Part shown: in pieces, positions 1-9,181 of the stretch | Position numbering within the stretch: the first letter of the stretch is position 1 | How the letters are laid out: each line of letters opens with the position of its first letter | Assembly: GCA_900323505.1 (NCBI GenBank) | Contig: OOIN01000036.1 | Coordinates: 1 to 64,000, forward strand | Direction of reading: 5' to 3' | Source of the DNA: Ustilago trichophora | Taxonomy: Eukaryota > Basidiomycota > Ustilaginomycetes > Ustilaginales > Ustilaginaceae | DNA length: 64,000 nt | The notes under the pieces: generated by a model | What the model was told of the DNA's origin: nothing | What the model saw: the letters and a program-made list of their open reading frames with translations, nothing else | Databases searched by the model: none | Made by a program: the position numbers and the translations under genes

Positions 1-172
1 CCTAACCCTAACCCTAACCCTAACCCTAACCCTAACCCTAACCCTAACCCTAACCCTAACCCTAACCCTAACCCTAACCCTAACCCTAACCCTAACCCTA
101 ACCCCTAACCCTAACCCTAACCCTAACCCTAACCCTAACCCTAACCCTAACCCTAACCCTAACCCTAACCCT
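1..172. repeat. Telomere, (CCCTAA)n
   Basis: About 28 head-to-tail CCCTAA units (TTAGGG on the other strand) start at base 1, so the window begins at a true chromosome end. One unit near base 102-105 carries an extra C, which shifts the register. The innermost unit is CCCTGA before unique sequence begins. TTAGGG is the common telomere repeat of filamentous fungi including smuts. Confidence 0.98.
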
Positions 173-3100
173 GACCCAGTGGCCATGACAATGATCAGTG
201 GTGTCTCCTTGGCATAGATGGCATTGAGCGCATAGGCCTGCTCCAGTGTCTTGGTGCGGTGGCTGCCAGTGACCCAGAAGAGTGCGCTGCTGACTGGTGC
301 CGCTAGCACAGCAGAGCGTGAAATGGGAGAAGCAGGCACCGCACTGGGAGCACTTGGTGGAGCAACCGCAATTGAATGCTCCAGCTTTTGCTTGATGCAC
401 CGCATATCATCCTGCAAAGCATCCAGCTGCCGCTTCAGTGAAGATACTGCCTTGTAGTCATCTGCTGCTGCCTTTCCAGCAATGAGGCGGTCATATGGCT
501 TGGCATCCTCTTCAAAGCGGGATGGCATACCCCAGAATGCATGCCACCGCTCTGACACTTCCAGCATTACGTCCATGCTCTCTTGCGTGAGCTGATGCAG
601 CATGCTTGCATCCAGGCCGTAATGCTGCTCTGCAGTGCGTGTAGAGTGTCCAGCTTGCAGATCATGAGCGCTGTCCAACACCTCTTCTGCGGTCACTGAC
701 CTGGGACGGATGAGCTTGCGGTCAATACTCACTGCCAGTTGCTGCCAAGTGCGCATGTTGAGACCAGCAGTGATGGAGCTGATGTACTCCTGGCAGAGCG
801 CTTGCAGCATCTTGGTTACAGCATTGGTCTCCCATGCATTGCCGTGATGGTCCACCAACAGCATTGAGCTGGCTGCACGGGGCTGCAACACCGCATTGTG
901 GAGGAGATGGACAAACGGCACCACCTGAGCTACGTAGAAGACCACCATACATCCAACTGGGTACGGCAGGAAGCGTGGAATCACCTTTTGACATCCAGTG
1001 CCTTTTTTGCTGGGAAGAGCGGTGAAGACACTGCCATCATGCACAAAGAGATTGCGTGGGCCAACAAACGTGTTGGTGTGCTGCAATTGGAGCAGCTCTG
1101 TGCCTCTTGCTGGCAAGCCGCTACCAAGCTCAATGAGCACCGCAAGCAGCTTGGTGAATTCATTGTGCATGCTGAAGTACGTGTTGGCAGCATCTGCATC
1201 AAACTCCAACTCATCAGAGTAGGGATCCATGAGCGGTTGTGCAGCAGGTACATTTCCTGCAGCAGCACGGCAGAGAACACTGCTGACGCTCTGCAGCTCT
1301 GGAGAAGCAGCTGCAAAGCTAAAGCCTGGTTGCATGTTGCGGTGGTCATCCAGAATGTGCTTGAGGTTGAGCGCAAGTGTTGCATCTTCTGGCAAAAGGC
1401 AGAGCTGACGTAGTAGAGCCTCTGCACGCTTTTGTGCTCCATGCATCAGAGCTTGGAGACGGTCCACTTGGATGGTCTCTGTGCCAAACTTGACGCTCTT
1501 GAGATCTTGCTGCCAGGAAAAGTTGAAGTTGGTGCCGTCATCTTGAGCAAGCACGGTGCCATACCGGTGAAGAGATTGCAGGTAGGAGCTGGCCAAGCTG
1601 CTGGTGCTGTACAGATAGCGCTTCATCTGAACTTCCACCTCTGCAGCAATCTCGTCAGCAGAATGCTCAATGAGAACACCATCTTCTGGATCCAGAAGCC
1701 ATTGCCAGAGCACCGCACGGCAGCAGAATTCCAAGCTGGCAATGCAAGATGTAGCAGCATTGACTGAAATGGGAGTGCCATCTGCACTTACGCAAAGATG
1801 AAGGTACAAGCGCACCAGAGCAAGCTTGTCATTCTCACCATAATTCTCTGGCTGTTGTGTGACCAAGAGATGAGACAGTTGGAGGAGGAGCGGTACTGCC
1901 TTGCTTGCCAGATCTTCATCGGTGAGCGGATCAATGTCTGCATCTGCACTGTAGTACAGGTCACGTAGATCTCCCAAGACAGAGTCCAGATGTGCATTGA
2001 GACCAAGATGATCATCCTGGTCACTGTCACTGTAGTAGCCAAGAGAGCAACCGTCAAAGACTGCATGGACAAGTAGAGAAAGTAGAAAAGCCCAAGTGTC
2101 TGCACGCTTCTTGACAGTCTGTGGACTGAGATTGTACGGCTGGCTTGGATCAGCACTATAAGCACAGAAGGTTTGTTGCACCTGACAGCCTGTCTTGAGG
2201 AATGCCGTCATCCATGTTGCAGCTGCCTGCTGTGTCATGACTGACGTCCAGTGCACAAAATCAATGTGAGCACCAGGCCACGCCTTCTTTGACTTGCCAA
2301 GTGCACCAATGGCCACAATGGGTTTGCCAGCCCAATACGCATGCCATCCAAGCTGCTTGGCCCAAGGACCAACATTGCCGCTGGGTGCTTCAGGCTGGAC
2401 ACTGGGCTTGAGCATGTCTGCTTCACGTAAGCACTCTTCATTTTGCTTGAGGAAGACATCCACTTTTGTCTTGATGCTGGTGCTGATGGTGCTTGCATCC
2501 AGAGCGGTGGTGAGAATAGCAGGAGGTGGTGTGGGATCCAAGTCTTGATTGCGGACATGAAGGTAGCGGATCTTTTTGCCGCACTCATGAAACTTCTGGA
2601 TGGGAACAGGATGTGTGTATGATGCTCTGCCTTTTGCATCAGGATGGCCACGTAGATGCTCGTAAAAAGCAGACTTTGCATGAATGGCATAGGAGCACAA
2701 GTTGCAGCGGTAGCCTTGGAAGAGCTCACCCAGCTCAGGAATCATGCGCTCTGGCAGAAGATCCTTGTTAATGTAGACGGTGGCAGGAGATGGCACGTCC
2801 AGTTCTTCAAGGAGGCTACGCAGCATTTCCTTGGCAGACCCAACCAGCGGTTTCTTGTGGACCGTCTTGATGTGAGCCGCAATGTGCTTGAAGTCTGGGA
2901 TGAGCGGTGTCTGAGGACGGCAGCTGTCCAGCGTGCAGAGCAGAATACGTGGATGGTCCACCAAGCGTAAGTTGAAGCGTGCCAGCTGAGAGGTGTGCTG
3001 AGGATCCACTGGAGTGCTGACGGCTGCATTGTCATTTGCAGCTTGGTTGGCAGCAGGAAGAGTGTGACTGGAGTCAAAAAAATGCATAAAGCAATGTTAG

Positions 3101-3246
3101 CAGCTGATATTTTGGTGATGTGTGGTGATATTCATCAAGACATACCTGTCTGTAGACGGAGTGACTGTGTCAAGCGTGTTGATGCCTGCACCATCAAGTT
3201 CAACAGAGAGTATGCTGTCATCAGGATGCAAAGATTGCTGAGACAT
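1..3246 (-). CDS. Telomere-linked RecQ-like helicase, truncated by the telomere (partial)
   Basis: Seen: ATG at 3246, exon 1 3246-3146 (33 codons plus 2 nt), a 78-nt GT-AG intron 3145-3068 (gtatgt...ctccag), then one frame open from 3067 to base 1 without a stop, about 999 unique residues before the telomere. An N-terminal region has C2H2-like Cys/His patterns: one with CxxxxC and a downstream HxxxH, then YRCNLC with a downstream HLRGH. A long Leu-rich middle follows. The last unique residues are a Gln-containing motif-0-like stretch and PLIIVMATGSG, the start of a RecQ motif I (Walker A, normally ..GSGKS). The Lys-Ser and all later helicase motifs are replaced by telomere repeat. Known: U. 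maydis telomere-adjacent UTAS genes and other fungal telomere-linked helicases are RecQ-like and read toward the chromosome end. Inference: this is such a gene, cut during terminal loss and healing. As it stands it cannot be an ATPase. Confidence 0.85.
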
Positions 3247-4553
3247 GGTTGAGGAGTATGTTGACGGTGGATGAAAGTAGTTGAGTACAGTAGAGAAAAG
3301 TTGGAATGGATAGATGGAGTGACGGTCAGTGGCGGTCATGTAGGCACAGTATTTATGCTTCAGCAGAGACAGCAAGCACAGTCAGACGTACACTGTAAAA
3401 GACTCCAGCAAGCGCAATGTGCTACAACAAAAGCAGTTGTAGCGCTCAACGTACCAAAAGAAAAATGTACAAAGGGAGCAATGGTTTCACTTGCGCTCAC
3501 ACTCACACAGACACACACCGTAAAGCAAAGGGTAGTGCAGAGCTGTGAGAGGTGTGGAAAATTTTGTTTCATTGACAAACATACAAAGGTGTGTGGTGAG
3601 AACAACCAGACAAAGGTGTGTGGTGTGTGACGGACAGATAGCAGACAAAGGTGTATGGTGAGCACAAGCAGGAAAAGGTGTGTGATGGACAGACAAAGGT
3701 GTGCAGTGAGTGACGGACGGACAAAGTTGTGGGGGTGTGGCAGACAAAGGACAGGCACAGCAAATTTGACCTGTGAGAAAATTTGCCTGTCCGTCTGTCC
3801 GTCAAGCACAAAGCAAAGTTGGGACAAAGGTGATCCAGGCTTGGGAATATCTGAGTTGGGATTGTTGGTTCCAGCCGTGAGAGTCATTGACCGCTGTCTC
3901 AACATTGTCCTTCACACGCTTCCACATTTCCACACAAAGGAGCCATGGCTTGACGGACCAGCCTTTGTTCAGAGTGCTGTTGAAGGATGTGCGCAGTGCA
4001 AAATTGAATTTGTTGAAATTTGACGCGTCTGTCAGCACAGAGTGTGTGCAACGCACTGAGAGGCCATCAGCTCCAGCCTGGACACATCACGCTCCAAGGA
4101 CACGTTTGCTCACAATTTTGAAGCCAGCATTCTGGCAAGGTTTTTTGACAGGCTGATTTTTTTTCACATTGTCTGTCAGTGTTTGCAGTTGAGTCTTGTC
4201 CGTCTGCTACAGTCCATCTGCTACAGTCAATGGGTAGTTGTCAGCCAGACCTGATCACTGTGTGTGTCTGCAGCGGCAATCAGCTGCTTGTTCACGTCTG
4301 TTGCTTTGCCAGCCACGTCTGCCAGTGTGTCAGTGATGTCAATCATGTCCACCACTTCACCAGCCAAGTCTGCCAATCAGTCCTGTCCGTCACTCAATCA
4401 ACCTGCCATTCAGTGAAGTGACGGATGGCTCGTGAGTCTGCTGAGTGATTCTGCCACTCAGCCAAAAAAGTTGGATTGGTCTGTCAGGCACTAGAGCAGT
4501 GTGGGTGAGCGTGTCTGGTACGCTAGCAATTTCCATGAATTTTGACGCGTCCG
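3247..4553. other. Subtelomeric non-coding block with dispersed short motifs
   Basis: No convincing coding frame. The block lies upstream of the helicase-like gene and would hold its promoter. It contains the degenerate ACAAAGGTGTG array (3585-3760), many scattered GACGGAC/GTCTGTC octamers and repeats of GTCTGCTACAGTC around 4200-4230. A longer motif, TTTGACGCGTC followed by YGTCA, occurs near 4018 and 4541 with a variant near 4620. Nothing identifies it with a named element. Confidence 0.6.
3585..3760 (+). repeat. Degenerate short tandem repeat, ACAAAGGTGTGTGGTG core
   Basis: Seven copies of a core close to ACAAAGGTGTGTGGTG begin near 3585, 3611, 3646, 3674, 3694, 3722 and 3745. Spacing is irregular (about 20-35 bp), and the spacers are filled with GACGGAC-type octamers. 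Copies diverge progressively, and the last two keep only ACAAAG. This looks like an old subtelomeric minisatellite. Confidence 0.7.
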
Positions 4554-5695
4554 TCACCCACCTGTCCGCTGCCCAGCCAAGGAAAAATTTGTTTCCGTTG
4601 CGGCACTACAGCAGTGTTTTTTGACGTGTCCTTCAGGCTGACGGAGTGCAGCTGGGGTGGCCAATTTGGCAGGACGGACTGGTGCGTCTCCCGTGGCTGG
4701 CGGACCACGGCCTAGGGCTAGGGACTTGAGCTTGACGAGCATCCTTGTGGGATTCACCGAGGTGCTCAGGTGTGAGCGTACAAGAACCCGCATTGTGTTG
4801 GGGAGACCGAGGTGGATCTCTTGAGCAAGATCCTTTTTGTCCCTGAATGGATAGGCCAAGCGCAGGAGAGACAGCTTGCTGTAGAAGTACTGCTGGTCTT
4901 GGGAGCCCATTTCCGCGCGTCAGCCAGGCGGCGCGCTTCTCCGTCGTCAGGCCTGAAGGCTTGCAGCAGCGCTGCCTCCCAAGCTGGCCATCCTGCATTG
5001 AGGCTGGTGCGTTGGTTGGAACCCATGAGCTGGTACCACTGTGCAGCCAATTTGCAGAGGCAAAGAGGGAGGGTCTCGATGACAGCCTGCTCCCACCCTG
5101 GGTCCAAGTGGCTTTGAATGAGCGCGTCGATGCGGCTGCGGAAGAACTCTACTCGGTCCGGAGAGCCGTCAAACAGGCCTAGGTCCTCTGGCTTGACCGT
5201 CGGCTTGCGATAAGCTGGCTGGAGGGCGACGTGCTCTTGGTTTTGGTGCTCAAAGTGGCTGTATTTGGCGTCAGAGTTGTACGGAGGGTTGGGATGCAGA
5301 GTGTGTGTGGGACAACGGTGGTGCTGCGGCGCGCTTCTTGGTTGATTGGCTTGTGTACCTTGGCTAGTTGTGGCTTTGGTGGGGGGCTGACGGCGTTCCT
5401 GCTCTAAGAGACAAGTCATAAGCCTGCTTTGGGCCTGGATGGCCTCTTGTTGCTGGCAGATCGAGTCTTGTTGTTGACGCATTTGCCTCTCAAACATGGA
5501 CTGCATCGAGGCGAGCGTTTGAACAAGGAGCATGGATGCATTGGGTGCGATGGGATCGCCGGTCGGTTGGGCCATCGAGGCTTTGTTGGCCTTGGACAGG
5601 GATTCAGCGTCCGTGGTAGGGTTGACGGCTGGAGTGTCACGGCGCGTCGAGGTGAGAGATGCGCAGGAGCGCGAGCGAGGAGCTGAGGGTGCCAT
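4554..5695 (-). pseudogene. Orphan retrotransposon Gag-like protein, frameshifted
   Basis: The frame opens at ATG 5695. It begins with a Ser/Pro-rich head, then a Gln-rich coiled-coil-like stretch (MFERQMRQQQDSICQQQEAI), then a capsid-like domain with FDGSPDRVEFFRSRI, AAQWY and AWEAALLQAF, as in Ty3-type Gag proteins of basidiomycetes. Near 4,905-4,915 the homology passes from this frame to the next (RRLADA to MGSQDQQYFYSKLSLL), so one indel breaks the gene. The shifted frame continues through GLPNTMRVLV and ends at 4554. No zinc knuckle, protease, reverse transcriptase or integrase follows before 3.3 kb. It is either a truncated retrotransposon or a stray Gag. An intron at the shift is less likely because no good GT-AG pair is visible there. 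Confidence 0.7.
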
Positions 5696-6733
5696 TCTTG
5701 GCGCTCCGAACCAGAATTGCACCGTGTTGAGGTTCTGCAACTGTATAGAGATGAAATAGGGGGGAGGAGGTGACGGAGGGGTGGAGGAGTGGTATGCTGA
5801 TGGTGTGTGTATGCGTTGTATGTGAGTCGTTGTGAGGGAAGTGAGATGAAAGATGGGAGGGAGGCTTTTGGCGGACCGTCTGCCCCCTTTTTCAAAGAAT
5901 TTGACAAAGGAGAAAACGCGCGGTTTGAGACACGTTGGACACTGCCCAAGTGCCAGTTGGTGTATGCGCCGTGTTGGAGTGTGGAGACGGTCACAAGACG
6001 GCTAGACTGCGGTTGCAAAAAGGTCGGAACACTGTTTGAATGAGATGGTCAAGTGAGGCGGAAAGGTGTGGACTTGACTGTTAGATGAGTGGAAGGAGAG
6101 TGTGGACGAGCATAAGCTGGTCAGCGAATGTCGATGAGTGGATGTCTCTGGGATGAGCTGTCAGAATGAGTGGAAACGGAGAGTTTGAAATGTCGGAATG
6201 ATGGCGATGGCGATGGTGGCGAATGACGAAGAATTGGAAGGGTTTGCCACTCTTGTCACCATGTCGTGCACAAGGGCAAGGACAAAGGTAATGAGAAGGC
6301 AAAAGTAGATGATGCTCATTAAGAAGAGAGGATCACGGCGAGCTGAGCAGGTTAGGCCTGCTCAGCCGGCTGGATCGGCAATCGGAACTTGGGAAATCCC
6401 GAGATCCGACAACGAAACAAAGGTCACAACAGTAATGGCCATGGTTGGCCTCAATGCGCTGCAATTTGGCATATAGGTGCTCAAACGGTGAGCCTTCTTT
6501 TCGGCAGCTTGCGCATTGGTGCTTGATACTGACTCTGTCTTTGCCATTTGCCGATGATCTCTTTAGCTAGCACAACATCAAGACCGAACCCTTGCTCTTG
6601 TTAGGATATGAATCAAGCGTGCTGTTCATGTGTCTCTTGTGTGTGCTTTGTGCTTACTTGCAAACGCCGGCCCCTGAAGGCCGCTTTACAAGATGTGTGT
6701 GTGAGGGATCTAACATACTACATGGCAGCCAAA
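5696..6733. other. Non-coding subtelomeric stretch
   Basis: Upstream flank of the Gag gene followed by about 700 bp without a credible coding frame. Open frames here are short, start at non-ATG codons or are low in complexity. I see no terminal repeats or RNA gene. Confidence 0.5.
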
Positions 6734-6805
6734 GATCCGTCACAAAGCCACCCGGGGTGGCTTAACGGGTGGCTTCGTGACGGATTTTTCCTTTTTTTGC
6801 GATAT
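6734..6805. mobile_element. Foldback MITE, family B (copy 1)
   Basis: ATCCGTCACAAAGCCACCC (6734) and its inverted partner ending near 6785 flank a smaller palindrome, AAGCCACCC/GGGGTGGCTT. The T-rich tail and GCGATAT to ~6805 match the outer end of other copies. The family hallmark is AAATCCGTCACGAAGCCACCC-like arms, and related copies lie at 7555, 8410, 9105 and 15113. Confidence 0.65.
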
Positions 6806-6841
6806 GAATGGGCCTGACTCTGTTATGGGCCATTCCCGTTA
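6803..6841. repeat. Lone terminal repeat of MITE family A
   Basis: ATGGGCCTGACTCTGTTATG and the following GGGCCATTCCCGTTA match the right end of the intact MITE at 7777-7923. No matching left end is found upstream, so this is half an element. Confidence 0.6.
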
Positions 6842-6960
6842 CAAAATGAGTGCCATACAAACAACATCATCCCTGGAGCCATCAATGCAGCCATCCCTAG
6901 AAGGTGGTTCCGGGGTCCAATTTTTCCTTTTTCTTTACAATTTGGAAAGTGTCGGTTCTA

Positions 6961-7117
6961 ACGTGACTGGCCCATCAACGGGTCGGGCCCATTTGTGGGT
7001 CACCAACACAATTTTTGCAAAAAGTATCCAAAAAATTTGCAGTTTCAATACAAAAGCTCCTCGAAATTGTATTGATAATCCACTGATGGGCCTTACCCAT
7101 TAATGGGCCAGTCCCGT
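6961..7117. mobile_element. MITE family A (pogo-derived), 157 bp
   Basis: Begins ACGTGACTGGCCCATCAACG and ends with the inverted counterpart (AATGGGCCAGTCCCGT). It is flanked by TA at 6959-6960 and 7118-7119. The terminal inverted repeats extend ~60 bp imperfectly through the GTGGGTCACCAACACAA block. There is no coding capacity. The ends match those of the 9,182-11,221 pogo element. Confidence 0.8.
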
Positions 7118-7238
7118 TATAAGTAAAATTATGTGGATGGGTGTTTTTAGGTTGGCAGAGTTCTGGAAAAAGAGGAAAAGCTGTCACACTGTCACCCAAT
7201 TTGGTGACTCATGACTTCGCAGAAAAATGAATAATAGA

Positions 7239-7382
7239 ACGTGATTGGACCATCGAGCGGGTTCCATTAGTGGATTACCAACACAATTCTCGCGAAACGC
7301 GTTTTAAAAATGTGAAATTTCAGTATAGAAGTTTCTCAGAATTTTATTGGTGACCCGCTAATCGTGAACGGGCCAGTCACAT
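7239..7382. mobile_element. MITE family A, diverged copy
   Basis: Left end ACGTGATTGGACCATC and right end GAACGGGCCAGTCACAT are inverted relatives of the family ends, with the shared inner block (GGATTACCAACACAATTC / ATTGGTGACCCGCTAAT). The flanking TA is lost on the left, suggesting an older insertion. Confidence 0.7.
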
Positions 7383-7554
7383 GAAATAGACGGCAGAAAC
7401 CGTAAATTATCGTGAATGTACCTTCACAATTCTGACGCCGCCGCTTGTGAGAGAGTCCTCTTAATCACTCCACTATTCCGGCCTACTCTGGGTTGATTTG
7501 GGGAGTGATAAAAAACCAACCAAAGCGTCATAAGTCTTCATTCAGCCCGACCAG

Positions 7555-7698
7555 TCACATCGTAAAAAAAGGGAAATTCCATGAAGCCACCCTTGAAGCC
7601 ACCCAGCGTGGCTATACTCATGATTGAGAAGCCAGCCAGATCGGGGGTGGCTTCATGGGTGGATCCGTGACGGATTTTTTCTTTCTTTCAAGATGTGA
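7555..7698. mobile_element. Foldback MITE, family B (copy 2)
   Basis: Outer arms TCACATCGTAAAAAAAGG (7555) and its inverse ending AAGATGTGA (7698) enclose GAAGCCACCC arms and inner GTGGCT hairpins. It is about 144 bp with no coding capacity. Same design as the copy at 8410-8618. Confidence 0.7.
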
Positions 7699-7776
7699 GC
7701 CTGGTTTTTTGGGTGTGTGGTCCTTAATGGACATCATGTTTTTGGAGACAGCAGTGACTGACCCGATTCATGAATA

Positions 7777-7923
7777 ACGGGAGTGGCCCATAACAGAGTC
7801 AGGCCCATTCAAGAATCACAAATACATTTTTCGCCAAAGTGTTCAAAGTACGAATGCAAAAGTGTGCGTATTTTGTATTGCTGATTCTTTAATGGGCCTG
7901 ACTCTGTTATGGGCCACTCCCGT
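7777..7923. mobile_element. MITE family A, best-preserved copy (147 bp)
   Basis: TA-flanked (7775-7776 and 7924-7925). Starts ACGGGAGTGGCCCATAACAG and ends with a near-perfect inverse. The arms AGAGTCAGGCCCATTCAAGA / TTAATGGGCCTGACTCT align with the GACTCAGGCCCATTAAAGAA end of the 2-kb pogo element, tying this MITE to that parent type. Confidence 0.8.
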
Positions 7924-7963
7924 TAGCTCGACAACTTTCGCATTGATATTCATGGAAAAGTAA

Positions 7964-8120
7964 AAGTTGGACCTCGGAGCCACCCTAGCAACCACTACTC
8001 ACCGTAGCAACCACCCTGGTGGTTGCTACTGGGGAGCCACCCCGATCTAGGTGCTTGCTGTGGGTGGCTGCTCGAAGAGCCATCCAGGGTGGTTGCTAGG
8101 GTGGTTCCGGGGTCCAACTT
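7964..8120. mobile_element. Foldback element with AAGTTGGACC ends (157 bp)
   Basis: Inverted arms AAGTTGGACCTCGGAGCCAC and (reverse) AAGTTGGACCCCGGAACCAC continue through CCTAGCAACCA. The centre carries further GGTGGTTGCTA hairpins. It is related in theme (GCCACCC) to family B but has distinct ends. A single GGTTCCGGGGTCCAA end at ~6906 is probably a broken sister copy. Confidence 0.65.
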
Positions 8121-8173
8121 AGGATATGATTCAGTCACACTGGGCGTCGATAAATTCGAAACAGCCTTGATTA

Positions 8174-8334
8174 ACGTGACTAGCCCATGACAGAGTCAGG
8201 CCTCCAATACATCAGCAATAAAAAAAATAACTTATGCACGCTTCTGTATTCCTACTCGAAATTCTGTGTACACTTTAGGGAGAATCCTTTAGTGATTCTT
8301 TGATGGGCCTGACTCTGTTACGGGCCACCTACGT
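8174..8334. mobile_element. MITE family A, 161 bp
   Basis: TA at 8172-8173 and 8335-8336. Left end ACGTGACTAGCCCATGACAG, right end GGGCCTGACTCTGTTACG then GGCCACCTACGT. The interior is AT-rich and non-coding. The left end is of the ACGTGACT type and the inner part of the GAGTCAGGCC type, joining the two sub-groups of the family. Confidence 0.75.
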
Positions 8335-8360
8335 TACTCAAGTATTTTTGAACCCTCGTA

Positions 8361-8725
8361 ACGTGACTGGCCCATTAACGGGTCGACCCAGACATAAGTG
8401 GGTCACCAATCACATGTAAAAAAAAGAAAAAATCCGTCGCGAAGCCACCCTCGAAGCCACCCTGGGTTGGCTACATCACCGAAGCCACCCTTGAAGCCAC
8501 CCATGAAGCCACCCGGGGTGGCTACAGCAAAAACCCACCATCGAAGCCACCCTTGAAGCCAGCCAGATCCTTCGAGGGTGGCTTCATGACGATTTTTTAC
8601 TTTTTTTTTAGGATCTGACAACCTTGAGGAGATTTTGTGCTTCAACTTCAAAAGTTTTGAACACTTTTCGCAAAAATTGTATTGGTGACCCGCTAATGGG
8701 CCTAACCCGTTAACGGGCCAGTCAT
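8361..8725. mobile_element. MITE family A with a family B element nested inside
   Basis: Left end ACGTGACTGGCCCATTAACG after TA (8359-8360). Right end GGGCCTAACCCGTTAACG then GGCCAGTCAT near 8725. The element is 365 bp, twice the family size, because a 209-bp family B foldback (8410-8618) sits inside. Removing it leaves about 156 bp, the normal length. The order of insertion is therefore readable: A first, B second. Confidence 0.75.
8410..8618. mobile_element. Foldback MITE, family B (copy 3, nested)
   Basis: Outer arms TCACATGTAAAAAAAAGA and (reverse) TCAGATCCTAAAAAAAAAG, then AATCCGTCGCGAAGCCACCC. The interior has repeated GAAGCCACCC units in both orientations, giving strong hairpin potential. 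It lies inside the family A element 8361-8725. Confidence 0.7.
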
Positions 8726-8827
8726 GAGTCCTGTTACATGTTGTCATTTTTTCCCCTTTCGTTCGTTTTTGCTTTCTTTGATCTTGTGCATTTCGTTGTG
8801 CTTTTATGAGAATTTTTCTTTGATCTA

Positions 8828-8980
8828 AGTGACCGGCCCTTTAGTGGGTCACCAAACACAATCCTCCCGAAAAGCGTTCGAAGATTCAAGATGTGCATTT
8901 CGAGTGAGACCGCTTCTCAAAATCCATCTCCTGAAGGTGACCCACTAACGGTTGTGAGCCTTTCCATGGGCCAGTCACGT
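8828..8980. mobile_element. MITE family A, 153 bp
   Basis: TA at 8826-8827 and 8981-8982. Left end AGTGACCGGCCCTTTAGTGG (one base shorter than the family start), right end CCATGGGCCAGTCACGT. The inner block GGGTCACCAAACACAATCC and its inverse are conserved. Confidence 0.75.
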
Positions 8981-9104
8981 TACAAAAAGCGTTCGAGCTG
9001 AGCGTCAAAATAAAATGATAGAAAAATTAAAAGATCAATCCAAGTATTACAGTAAATGACCCTAGAGGGGGTCACCGCTCCATCTTTGGCGATCAGTGCT
9101 CAAA

Positions 9105-9146
9105 TCACATCGTAAAAAATGAAAAAAAAATCGTGATGAAGCCACC
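9105..9146. repeat. Half of a family B foldback element
   Basis: TCACATCGTAAAAAATG, an A-run, then GATGAAGCCACC match the left arm of copies at 7555 and 8410. No right arm follows before the pogo element begins at 9182. Confidence 0.55.
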
Positions 9147-9181
9147 GCTGAGGGAGTTTTTTCCACTGAATACCCCTCATA

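Noticed and set aside
98..400. Minus-strand frame ending in a long Val-Arg repeat
   Set aside because: It is telomere repeat translated in another frame and starts at GTG. The real frame of the truncated helicase-like gene is a different one.
1432..3252. Several plus-strand open frames opposite the helicase-like gene
   Set aside because: They are shadows of a GC-biased long minus-strand gene and have no family resemblance.
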